Source: Amphimedon queenslandica | Lineage: Eukaryota; Porifera; Demospongiae; Haplosclerida; Niphatidae | Assembly: GCF_000090795.2 (NCBI RefSeq) | Contig: NW_003546327.1 | Span: 1,093 to 43,343, forward strand | DNA: 42,251 nucleotides | Direction: 5' to 3' | Part shown: positions 34,101 through 42,251 of the stretch, piece by piece | Position numbering within the stretch: position 1 is the stretch's first letter | How the letters are laid out: each line of letters starts with the position of its first letter | Notes under the pieces: model-generated | Database searches by the model: none | What the model was told of the DNA's origin: nothing | The model's input: only the letters and a program-made list of their open reading frames with translations | Program-made: the position numbers and the translations under genes

Positions 34101-36858
34101 GATATGTGTCATTAATTTTTTTTGGCAGCATCAAGTGGAATGATGGCTATTATGACTGGACATATCGCCTCACACATGAAGAGTTCCAATCTCTTCTTGG
34201 AAACAGATTCACTCTTATATCATCATCAAATGGAGTAGATGTTGTATATGACAAAAAACAGCAACGAGAGCGTACTTATACCCCAGCAGAAGTTCCTTCT
34301 ATCCTTGACGTTGCTAATCCATTCAATGATGTTTATGTGAGTGGCATTGGTAATTATCATTGCAAGGACCCCCAGGGGTCGTTCCATCCAGGGACTGGGA
34401 AATGGTCTCCTCTTGTTGGAAAAATTGATACCTTTAGCCTCTCGAAGCCACTTGAGTATTATTAACAATAACGAATTACATTGTACATGTATTATTAAAT
34501 ACAGTATTATTTGCCATATGCACAAAACAATAATTTGCTGTATATACATACTCTAGATGTACATGAGTGACATACTTACATTTTAACACATTATCAAATG
34601 TTGAACTAACACACCACATGCATTAATTAGTATGTTCTATGTTTTTGTATTTTTGATTTCTTTAATAAAAATTTTACAGAATATTCTGAAGTGGTCATTC
34701 GTGCTTACCAGCTTATTTTTGACCCTCAACTACATAGTATATTACCAGTAATATTATTTATTCATAAAGTGCTGACACATGTACTTACCTCTATATTCCT
34801 TTATCATCTGATAATGGTTAGCCAGTGCTTCCTGTGCAATCCTCTCGGGACCATCCATGGGCCATACCCATTCCGTACCAACAGGATTAGTATGGTGTCT
34901 ATAAATAGAAACATTAGCATGACGTAATAAATATGTATAAATAGAAATGAGTAGGAGGAGTAAAAGGGAGTTGTCCCTATAAAGGTGGACATTACTAAAA
35001 CAAGATGACATACAAAGTCAACAAGATATCATGAGACTGTGGTCGGCATAGGAAGAAATAAACAAATTAGTGTGTGGGCGGTAGTGGGTGTGTTTTGTAT
35101 GTACCTCCAACAAAACACGCATTTGTTGGCGCAGGCAAGACTGGGTGTGGTTTCCATACAGCGATGGCTCTCTATACCATAAAAGGAGTGTTTGTAACAT
35201 CCGCCACGCCCACGTAACATTGATTTCGTCCAGCGGCACAATTTAACACCAGAGTGACTGCCAATGATACGATACCCTGGAGAGAGAGGGGGGAGAGAGG
35301 GGGAAGAGAGAGGGGGGGAGAGAGAGAGAGGGAAGGAGGGAAAATAATAAAAGAGAAAGAATAGAAGGAGAAAGGCCATGTAGTATGTGCTACACTGTAC
35401 GTGTTATAAAAATCCATTAAAACTTTAAAAATCAAATCAAAAAACTTAAAACTCCAAATTGCTACAGTCTACATTATTAAATGTACTTCAAGTTAGATTA
35501 CAGTGTGTGTAGTGATCGAGTCTTTTAAAATAAAACATAATGATCTACCTTGTTTTGTCAGTGACTGTCTGATTTCAGGTGTCACCATTTCTCTTTTCTT
35601 CTTTTCATTCTGTCTCTTATTATCAGCCGAAGCTTTCTTCATTTTAACCATCATATCTCCGATATCTTCAACATCAACCACATCATCTTCTGACCCCACC
35701 CCCTCGTCATCAGTACTGCTACCATCTAAATCTTCTTCATACGAGACGCCACGCAAAGACTCAGACCCATCCTGTCTGGACTCATTCCCATTCTGGTTAG
35801 AATAAAATTTTGAGTTATGATCCGAGGCTTTGGTTCTGTTCTCATCAGACTCATTCCTATTCTGTTGCATGGACTCATTCTCGCAATTCTGTTCTCGTTC
35901 TTACCTCAATCTCTCGAGTGACTCCAAAAATTGATTCTTCCAAGCAGCAAAATCGTTTGACAGACCTACAAAGCATTGAAAGTAATGTCATGTGACTGAA
36001 TAGGCCACACCTCCGTGTTCACTCTGAGAGACGTTGGCATCTCCCAGTCCTAACTGGCAGACACTCTTAGCAGATAACTGAACCAACCAGTCAAACAGGT
36101 TTTTAGCAGCCTGCAATATAGGAGAGAGAATTAAAATATGTATGTACATGTACATTATAGACAACATAAAGTAAATTGCAACTTATGAATACAGCATTTA
36201 AAATATACACATGCATATATTAAGTATTAACATTATTAGTTGTTCCACTTACCATATTATAATGATCTTTATAAAGTGAGTTGCCACACCCAAACACGGC
36301 AAAACACAGACCAGAGAGAAGGGACTTTGATACTCGACAGTCGTCAACTGACTCTCTTAACCACTGGAAAACCCAGCGGGCGGAGTCAGGCGGAAACCCT
36401 TCACTATAAGTCGAGATTAAAAATACATACAGACTACGAGGGGAGAGTTCTGGGGTGGTGAATTCCTCGTCAGGATCAATATGGCTGACATCAGAGACTG
36501 AGCAATGAAAACCTCTTAATTTGATCTCACTCATTAACTGCTCAGCAAAACGCTAAAACAAAACATAATATAATGGACACAACTCCTTCAATAGCCTTAC
36601 TTTCCCAGTACCAGTCTGAGAAGCATAAAGGACTCTAACTGAGAGCGGTCCAGTCCTTTTAACCTATCATTATCAGACATTATAAAAGGGCTAACATCAT
36701 CAAATCCTTCTTCATACTTTACTGGGGAGGCTTGGTCTACGATATAACCAGTAAAAGGAAGCCAAGAGCACAATAGAACAGATGAACAGGAGTGAGAGGC
36801 TGATCTCTTTCGAGATATCGAGAAATACATCCACAAATAGGTAAGGAGTGGTAGCCAT
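28142..36858 (-). CDS. TYW1: tRNA 4-demethylwyosine synthase TYW1 (flavodoxin + radical SAM)
   Basis: Fifteen-exon model, about 689 residues: 36718-36858, 36601-36663, 36253-36552, 36011-36110, 35905-35965, 35549-35856, 35105-35276, 34789-34898, 30765-30943, 30210-30345, 29490-29600, 29255-29323, 28638-28736, 28370-28426, 28142-28306. Order: N-terminal membrane anchor (about 17-37), flavodoxin domain with YASQTGTGK (60-68), acidic linker ending VVDVEDIGDMM, then radical SAM with CANKCVFC (Cys373/377/380), ALSLVGEPIMYPEI, LYVSVDAS, DRPLFKDYW and CEHEHSNCVLL, and a C-terminus SAERGFDPGETR. It converts N1-methylguanosine-37 of tRNA-Phe to 4-demethylwyosine with pyruvate and SAM. Exon 9 has one extra base (TTT at 30900-30902), an apparent frameshift. 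Intron 5 is only 48 nt. Intron 8 (30944-34788) contains two OAS genes on the opposite strand. Confidence 0.9.
29370..30200 (-). repeat. Decayed satellite fragments in TYW1 introns 10 and 11
   Basis: Two pieces related to the reverse-orientation 177-bp satellite. One near 29370-29450 contains gaaactttctac, ataaggac and tgtaataaaaatttgggg. One at about 30085-30200 contains gctcaaactttctacatagc and aagggcatcaatatgtacc. They are diverged and single, consistent with old insertions. Between them, at 29606-29763, is an (aataataat/aaat)n microsatellite. Confidence 0.7.
30950..31005 (-). repeat. GA-rich tract before TYW1 exon 9 acceptor
   Basis: gagagaggg repeats on the + strand give a CT-rich tract in the TYW1 transcript just before the acceptor at 30944. 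Similar tracts precede exon 10 (30350-30425) and exon 7 (35279-35340). Confidence 0.85.
31124..31133. promoter_or_regulatory. Palindromic kappaB-like site upstream of OAS gene 1
   Basis: GGAATTTCCC, a Rel/NF-kappaB consensus palindrome, lies 167 bp before the ATG at 31300. The duplicated promoter of OAS gene 2 has AAAAATTCCC at the same place (32983-32992), so only one half-site survives there. Confidence 0.45.
31233..31239 (+). promoter_or_regulatory. TATA box of OAS gene 1
   Basis: TATATAA 61 bp before the ATG. The same heptamer occurs at 33089-33095, 58 bp before the ATG of OAS gene 2. Conservation of spacing in otherwise drifting promoters supports function. Confidence 0.5.
31300..32628 (+). 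CDS. OAS: 2'-5'-oligoadenylate synthetase, copy 1
   Basis: Six-exon model, 331 residues: 31300-31356, 31442-31559, 31618-31855, 31907-31952, 32041-32234, 32286-32628, all GT-AG and in phase. The nucleotidyltransferase core is visible: GGSLGHGT (36-43), FDLDLVLYS with Asp50 and Asp52, and IDVDLLPSP with Asp110. These match the three metal-binding carboxylates of OAS/cGAS-type enzymes. The C-terminal half (RPKSYLLGLLMIRAYEK, WSPLVGKID) fits the OAS1-C helical domain. OAS enzymes make 2'-5'-linked oligoadenylates from ATP; in vertebrates this is triggered by dsRNA and activates RNase L. The human P-loop Lys of GGSSGKGT is His41 here, and the N-terminus is short. The gene lies within intron 8 of TYW1 on the opposite strand. 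Confidence 0.88.
32904..33152 (+). repeat. Duplicated promoter of OAS gene 2
   Basis: Matches about 31047-31299: the block attaattattcatgagtaac is shared, followed by actattaatgcatttcccat and the TATA region. The 3' flanks are shared too (agaatattctgaagtggtca at 32822 and 34678). The whole unit of about 1.8 kb is therefore a tandem duplication. Confidence 0.8.
33153..34465 (+). CDS. OAS: 2'-5'-oligoadenylate synthetase, copy 2
   Basis: Tandem duplicate of the preceding gene, with the same six-exon structure: 33153-33209, 33320-33437, 33491-33725, 33785-33830, 33879-34072, 34129-34465; 328 residues. Catalytic Asp50, Asp52 and Asp110 and the GGSLGHGT loop are retained, so it looks active. Differences concentrate in the loop after SPYW (one residue shorter), a lysine-rich EGKDKKDK stretch, and a surface segment before VPSILDVANP. 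Introns 1 and 4 have diverged more than the exons, indicating purifying selection. It also lies within TYW1 intron 8 in antisense orientation. Confidence 0.88.
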
Positions 36859-37219
36859 ATTGATAATGGGACTACACGTGGGTTATAGCGTCATACCGAC
36901 GCTTGGCTGGTACGGGGTCGGGGGATATTTAATACTTCGTAAAACCTCGCATACTCTCTCTGTAGTATTTCTTGTTTTTTGATGGGAATTGGTGAATGTA
37001 TTTGGGAAATTATGAGAGCTATTTGATTGCCAAACAAGCATTGTAAAATAAATCAGTTTTGGTATTAATATGATGATAAATAACACAGTTTTAATGACAA
37101 ACCATAGATACTATGGAGTCCATGGATAAGAACAATATAACAAGACTGCCGGGATATCTTCCAAGAGAACAAAATGGGTATAATTGAACAGAGAGTCACA
37201 AACACAACAATAATCATTA
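36859..37219. other. Intergenic between TYW1 start and small membrane gene
   Basis: About 360 bp upstream of TYW1. CACGTG occurs at 36875-36880, 17 bp before the ATG. No coding sequence was recognised. Confidence 0.5.
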
Positions 37220-37573
37220 TTAATTTAAAATGGCATCCATTGAAGAGTGAATTGCAAGAGCGTCGTGACGATTCAACGAAGACAGAGTCCCTGCGTTACT
37301 ATGATAGCCATTCTCAGTAGATGTAGCAGACGAATAATGCGGTGGCCGAAACTCTGTACATGTCATGTACTTGAGATCAGCTCCAGCCTCTATTGTCCCA
37401 CTTTCGCGTCTTTTGTTCCGCCATTTTATACAGCAGCAGGCAACACTGCAGCAGATAAGCCACAGACATGAAGTGAGGAGAGCAGTAGCTCCGGCTAAGG
37501 CTCCTAGTCCTAATGGAGTATAGAGAAAGGACTCTACGTCTTGGAGGAAATCACCATTGGTCGTGTTATTCAT
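37220..37573 (-). CDS. Small single-pass membrane protein with PPxY motif (unknown)
   Basis: 117 residues, not recognised as a known family. Residues 1-21 would be outside (N-x-T sequon at Asn3). A hydrophobic helix spans about 22-49 and ends in a Cys cluster (Cys41, 42, 46-48) suited to palmitoylation, followed by a basic stop-transfer KWRNKRR. The cytoplasmic tail is Ser/Thr-rich with PPHY at 77-80, a PPxY ligand for WW domains of the NEDD4 or YAP type. There is no signal peptide, so the likely topology is type III. The ATG has A at -3 and sits five bases after a good acceptor (AG at 37579-37580), so it probably opens the second exon. The coding frame is short, but composition and layout look genuine. 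Confidence 0.6.
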   Translation of the reverse strand: MNNTTNGDFLQDVESFLYTPLGLGALAGATALLTSCLWLICCSVACCCIKWRNKRRESGTIEAGADLKYMTCTEFRPPHYSSATSTENGYHSNAGTLSSLNRHDALAIHSSMDAILN

Positions 37574-37577
37574 TTTA

Positions 37578-39290
37578 ACTACAAAGAAGAAAGTGGAATA
37601 AAAACAATTACACTATTAGCTACAAGAGTCATAAACATGTATTTATACATAACAATTTCTTACACACAATTTCTTATTGTGACTTTATTATTATGCATAG
37701 GCATAATGAAAATTTTGTGATGATAACTTTTATCACATGTAAACATGCAGTCTACAATAGTGTTACTGTGGTTATCCAATATTGTGACAATGTTTATAGT
37801 AAATATGATGTTTTGTGTGTATATATAATTCAGGTACTTGTTTTTGAACTCGAAGCCAATTATTAAAGAGGATGTACACTCAGATGCTGCCAAAAATAAT
37901 AACAAAATGAAGGGGAGACTTGCTGGCTGTCTAGGAAAATCTGTGGCCAAGTTTTAGGCGCTGCAGTCAATGCAAACTCCAATAATGGAAAGAATGAGTT
38001 CAAATAGTAAAGTCATTTTTGTGTTGTGTGCACTAATGCATAACACGACATTCTATGTCAATCACTGACAGGATGTTTGTCCCATTTTATGAACACATGC
38101 CAGAAAACATAAGCACATGCAGTGTGTGTTGCAACTATAATATTCAAATAGGATATTCTGACATCCTATAGCATGCATACTTTGAACTATCAGTAACAAC
38201 TTCAAAGGACTCGTGGATCATTAAGCCTACCCATAAGATTTAGATAGTCCTTACTACTGTATAGATAGATAAGCATAAAATTACTTGGTTCAAATAGTGA
38301 GAGGATGAGAATTGTATCCTTGATCACATAATACATGTAGCATAAAATAAGTGGATCAAAGGCCGGACTATAAGATGTAACATGTACCAGTAATATAAAA
38401 GTTTGTTGTAATGCAGTGAGGCTGCATAGCATTCCATATTGTGCAGGTGTTACCAGTAGAGATGAGTCAATCTATCACTATGCTCTTAATGCTGTTGGGT
38501 AAACATTGACTGTATCATTAACCCGGTCACTCAGTTATTCTTATCAACACCATTAGCACTGCATGGGCAGCTAAGTAAAGTGCATGAGTAACTATTAGCC
38601 AAGATATGATCATGCGTCTTACATAAACAACAAACAAACCTATTGTTTTACCTAGAGCCTTAAATGGTAAATCTACCATCATATTTATAAACTATGTTTA
38701 TTTACATGCATAATTCCCTATATTCTTTTTGTATACATAGGAGGACCCGGTTGGCATTGTTATTGCGGAACAAATGCAATAACAGCCTCCAGTAAATTAG
38801 ATTAACAGTTACTACCTACTACACAGTCTTATACTGAGAGAATGAGTAGTACCAGGTGTCATGATTTAGTGCTAATAGGACAAGCCGTAAACTCACAAGC
38901 CACTACTAATGCATGTAGGCTATCAGTAGTGCATGCCTTAGTAATGAACAGTAATGGGTAGTGAATGCATGAATAGGTAATTATAAACCAGTCACACCAC
39001 AACCACAACAAGCTGACAACCTCTAATAGCTAGCTAGTTCTCAGATGTATATAACACAATTTTATATGGTCTTAATTCACACTATAGCTAGCTAGCTATA
39101 AGGATGGCTCAGTTTTGGGTGACTTGGTTTTCAGTGATGCGAACTGATAAATAACACGCAGAATAATAGTAAATTTAGTACTAGTATATTTTTAAAATAC
39201 TCACTTTAATGTGATTTCACAGAAATAGAAGGAAAGTCGGGTCTTCACTGTCTTTATGATGATTTTTTTGGCTGGAGCGACAACCTGCAC
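37578..39290 (-). other. Probable 5' UTR exon and 1.6-kb intron of the small membrane gene
   Basis: A strong donor (ATTAAA followed by GTGAGT, exon end at 39205) and the acceptor before 37578 bracket AT-rich DNA with no credible frames, which fits a leader intron. The proposed leader exon lies about 39205-39290, near BOLA2's promoter. This is inference from splice signals only. Confidence 0.35.
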
Positions 39291-39336
39291 CTCAATTTAT
39301 GGCAGTGCGAGATTAGAGGGAGGGGCAGTCTAATTG

Positions 39337-39344
39337 TGACGTCA
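39337..39344. promoter_or_regulatory. CRE/ATF site before BOLA2
   Basis: Perfect TGACGTCA palindrome ending 11 bp before the BOLA2 ATG, so it probably lies at or just downstream of transcription start. It sits between BOLA2 and the proposed leader exon of the divergent gene. Confidence 0.55.
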
Positions 39345-39355
39345 CATCCGATAAA

Positions 39356-39705
39356 ATGGCGGCCGAAACAGAGCTTGAGTTGGAAATAAAGAAAAAATTA
39401 ACTGATCAGTTAGAACCTACACATATAGTAAGCTCTGTGATAACATATAATATCTAATAAGTTCTGTGGGTCATACACTTGGTTTTTGAGTAAATACTTG
39501 TTCTTTACTTCAGGAACTAAAAGATATTTCTGGAGGCTGTGGAAAGAGCTTTGAGGTATTAATCGTCTCAGAGAAATTCAAAGACAAGCCCCTTTTGGAG
39601 AGACACAGATTAGTGAACGGGATTCTTTCAGAAGAGATCAAACTACTACATGCTTTTTCACAGAAGACATATACACCAGAACAATGGCACAAAATGAACA
39701 ATTAA
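39356..39705 (+). CDS. BOLA2: BolA-like protein 2 (Fe-S cluster trafficking)
   Basis: Two exons, 39356-39427 and 39514-39705, 87 residues, the usual BOLA2 length. Landmarks: [18 protein letters not shown], then [18 protein letters not shown], then [14 protein letters not shown]. Cys33 and His70 match the conserved cluster-ligand Cys and His. BOLA2 forms [2Fe-2S]-bridged complexes with the monothiol glutaredoxin GLRX3 in the cytosol. The start context aaaatggcggcc resembles a YY1-type initiator over the ATG. It converges with the next gene, stop codons 180 bp apart. Confidence 0.93.
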
Positions 39706-39885
39706 ATAATTATTACTATAATGTAACAGCCATGAGGGCAAAGTATATGTAATATATTACTGTTACTATTACCCCATGATGTCTGATACATGTACATGCG
39801 CAATCATTAAATTCTGGAATTAAAAATTGTACAATTTCTAATACAAAAATGGTTGATTTTTTTTAATTAAAAAATATTCAAGTTG

Positions 39886-42251
39886 TTATTTTTGATGAAA
39901 AACTGTCGTAATAGTACTTAGAAATTCATCACACTCGATTGATCTTACTAGCCTAAGAAAAGACTCTGACTGACAAAATCCAGGACCACGTCCAACCAGT
40001 AACTGAACTGTAGCATCAGACAGTAAAGAACACTGATGCAGCTGAGAAAACAAGAATAGAGGAGTGACGTTTTTGGGAGACAGATAAAGCATGAAGGACT
40101 CTTGTGCAGCTGTTAGCAATGAGCACATGAAGAACTGATTGGCAGAGATTAAGACACGTAGGAGATGCTTCCCTCTCTCTTGTCCCTCCTTCTCTTTGAT
40201 AGAAGCCACAATCTCGTCGATAACTTCATCATCATAATGTTCATCAATGGCTTCCTTCTCGCTGACACGCCCCCAGCAATGAGAGCCACACCCATAAGCA
40301 TGATGAACGAGAGATCTAAAGGAAGACGGACAAACAGAGTGAAGGCTGACTGAACTGTCGGTAGATTCTTTATAACATCCCGAGAGCATTACAGAAAAAA
40401 CCTCCGAAGACTCCACAAGAACTCTCCTATGAACAGGGAACATGGTTCCATCATCAAGTATTATGCATGTGTCAAAAGGCCAGTGATCGAAATCTCTATA
40501 AAGACAAAGCGGGGAAGACAAGGGAGGAGGAGAAATAGTTCCGGCTTTAATTGGTAGTGGTAGCGTCGCTGAAGATCGTCTCTCTATTGCACTATGTCTC
40601 CTTTTCCTAGAAGGACACTTGCGATACTGACTACCAAGATACAGTAGAGTATCAATGGCCATTAACTGAGTAAGTGTTTCTTGGTCTGAGACTTTTGACG
40701 AGGGAAGGGGAGGAGAAGGAGTAAGTTCTTTTAATTCCGTATCTTCAATAGTTGAGGTGTTCTGGCTACAGCTGCATTGAGTGGTCAGCAGCTGACCTTT
40801 CGATAAGCAGAGGAGGTTATGGAGTCCGCCATATTCAGTGAGCATCTTGTGACAGATGGAATGAGACCTATTGTGAATACATGAAGACATAAGTTTAATG
40901 TACATGTACATGTAATGTACTTTTCTAAGAGGATGAGTCCCAAGCTTCCAGCCATTACGTCTCTCTCATCGCCTCTAAGGAGCATGTGAGCTATGACTCC
41001 CTGACCGTACGGTGACTCGGCAACTCTTGACAGCTTCTCTAATAACTGGACACAGAGATCCTTCACTGATTGACCCACTAATGGAAGAAATATTCGTAAA
41101 AATAAATAAAATTTAATAATACCAGACCCTTAAAACTAACCCCCAACTGGAGATTGGTCCCCTAATAATAAAGGTTGGTTCCCTGGTGCTGCAGTTTGGA
41201 AAGTAGATGAACTCCCTATGGAGATTAAAGGGTAAACTAACCAGAGAAGAGTTTCAACTCACCTCTATGCTGGACCTTCTCTGATAGCCTCATATTAGAC
41301 AAATCTCCTATTGGAGGAGATGGGTAGCCCATAGCTCTTTGATATGAAGTAGATTGAGTATTACTGGTAGCAATTCTCCTGTCATAACTTGTAGCATTAC
41401 ATTGTGCATTAGTTACTCCTCCATTGTCATCAGTCATGATCATATGGTGGAACAACATTGAGGGGGCCAGCGTGACAAGACAGTCCTGGAAGCAGTGAGG
41501 ATTAGAGAAGAGACGAGAAAGGACTTTAAAACAATGTCCATCCTTGAGGTTCATCGTAAGGTAATAGTCCATAATGACAGAGAGGACATCAACACTTGCT
41601 AGTATAGGCTGACAGTCGTGCAGATGAGAGACTCGAGAGAGAAGGAGCAAGACTTTTGAATGTGGCGAAGACGAATGATTCGATCCGATTTCATGGCTAC
41701 TGGAGCGTTTGATAGTTTTTGATGGAGCGACTGGGCTGCACGAGGTAGGAGAAAGGAGAGAATCAATGAAGTTAGTGGGAACTGGCGATGATAAAGTATT
41801 ATTAGCCTCTAACGCTGCCTGACAGCTGGGAGAGAAAGTCCCCTTTGATAATGGAGAAGTAGCAGAATAACTTGAGGCTTCGTCTTCATTTATGTTTAAT
41901 AATGGTGAAAGTTTCTCAAATAGTGGGCTGTGAGCAAGATCAGTCTCTCTTGTAGGACTAAAGCTTCCTCTTCCTCCTCCACTGTCCTCCATGTTGTAAG
42001 GTGGTGATAAATAGTATAGTGAAGATGTGGACTCTTCGTCTGAAATCGTCCGGCTAAGTTTTTTAGAGGGAGGCTCTGTGTCTTTGTGATAAGTGCCAGT
42101 AGGAAGGTCGTTGTTAGAATTGGAAGGTTTTTCTTGATCGCTCAGTTTCTTCTTTGCTTCATTTTTCTTTCTCTTACTCTTCTTCACAATGGGATGCTCT
42201 TCCTCATTACAATCACTGGCTTCATCGAGTGAATCCCCTTCAATATCAACA
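39886..42251 (-). CDS. ARMC5: ARM/BTB protein resembling ARMC5 (5' end beyond window)
   Basis: C-terminal part of a larger gene: exon up to the window edge (41263-42251), 40921-41077, and 39886-40867 with the stop; about 709 residues visible, frame open at the edge. Order: a low-complexity Lys/Glu and Ser/Pro-rich stretch; helical Leu-rich repeats of armadillo character (HCFKVLSRLFSNPHCFQDCL, LCVQLLEKLSRV); then a BTB domain (DTCIILDDGTMFPVHRRVLV, SEVFSVMLSGCYKES) followed by BACK-like helices. ARM repeats followed by a C-terminal BTB is the ARMC5 architecture. ARMC5 is a CUL3 adaptor that promotes RPB1 turnover. Identity rests on architecture and partial similarity, so another ARM-BTB family is possible. 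Confidence 0.6.

Noticed and set aside
36597-36836. 79-codon frame beginning MWMYFSIS
   Set aside because: Wrong frame across TYW1 exons 1 and 2; the spliced frame gives the membrane anchor and YASQTGTGK.
37660-37950. Hydrophobic minus-strand frame of 96 codons
   Set aside because: AT-rich composition, no domain, and it falls within the proposed leader intron.

Overview
The window reads as nuclear DNA of an early-branching animal, most likely a demosponge close to Amphimedon. The genes are animal genes split into many short GT-AG exons, intergenic DNA is AT-rich and short, and genes often sit head to head. No prokaryotic operons, tRNA, rRNA or CRISPR array were seen. The species call is inference. 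Exon models were built by hand from reading frame, splice signals, phase agreement and remembered family sequences; no RNA or database evidence was used.

Layout. 1-7455: three near-identical intronless NAD(P)-dependent extended-SDR reductase genes (269, 1638, 6346; all +). A 177-bp tandem satellite, EMC6 (-) and SGF29 (+) lie between the second and third. 7913-11245 (-): secreted/lysosomal phospholipase B-like protein, 11 exons. 11400-18263 (+): rabankyrin-5 (ANKFY1; BTB, ankyrins, FYVE), 18 exons. 18676-19674 (-): Sesquipedalian/PHETA, an endosomal PH protein. 19803-21855 (+): DRC10/IQCD of the axonemal dynein regulatory complex. 22113-27489 (-): CASTOR arginine sensor, crossed by an assembly gap with a duplicated flank. 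28142-36858 (-): TYW1, wybutosine synthesis, 15 exons. Its 3.8-kb intron 8 holds two tandem 2'-5'-oligoadenylate synthetase genes on the opposite strand (31300-32628, 33153-34465). 37220-37573 (-): small single-pass membrane protein with a PPxY motif. 39356-39705 (+): BOLA2. 39886 to the window edge (-): ARM/BTB protein resembling ARMC5, truncated by the edge.

Functional themes. Endosome/lysosome function recurs (PLBD, ANKFY1, PHETA), as does nutrient signalling to mTORC1 (CASTOR). Several promoters carry recognisable motifs that suit the gene beside them: an RFX X-box before DRC10, a cluster of Grainyhead palindromes before CASTOR, a CACGTG E-box between PLBD and ANKFY1, a CRE before BOLA2, a palindromic kappaB-like site before the first OAS gene, and repeated bZIP-like elements before two of the three SDR genes.

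Mobile and repetitive DNA. A 177-bp satellite occurs as two arrays and several decayed pieces, mostly in introns. There are two MITE-like inverted-repeat elements, an intronic hairpin, and long CT or GA tracts placed with strict strand polarity at splice sites. Other oddities are a one-base apparent frameshift in TYW1, a GC-AG intron in ANKFY1, and a mosaic third SDR copy.
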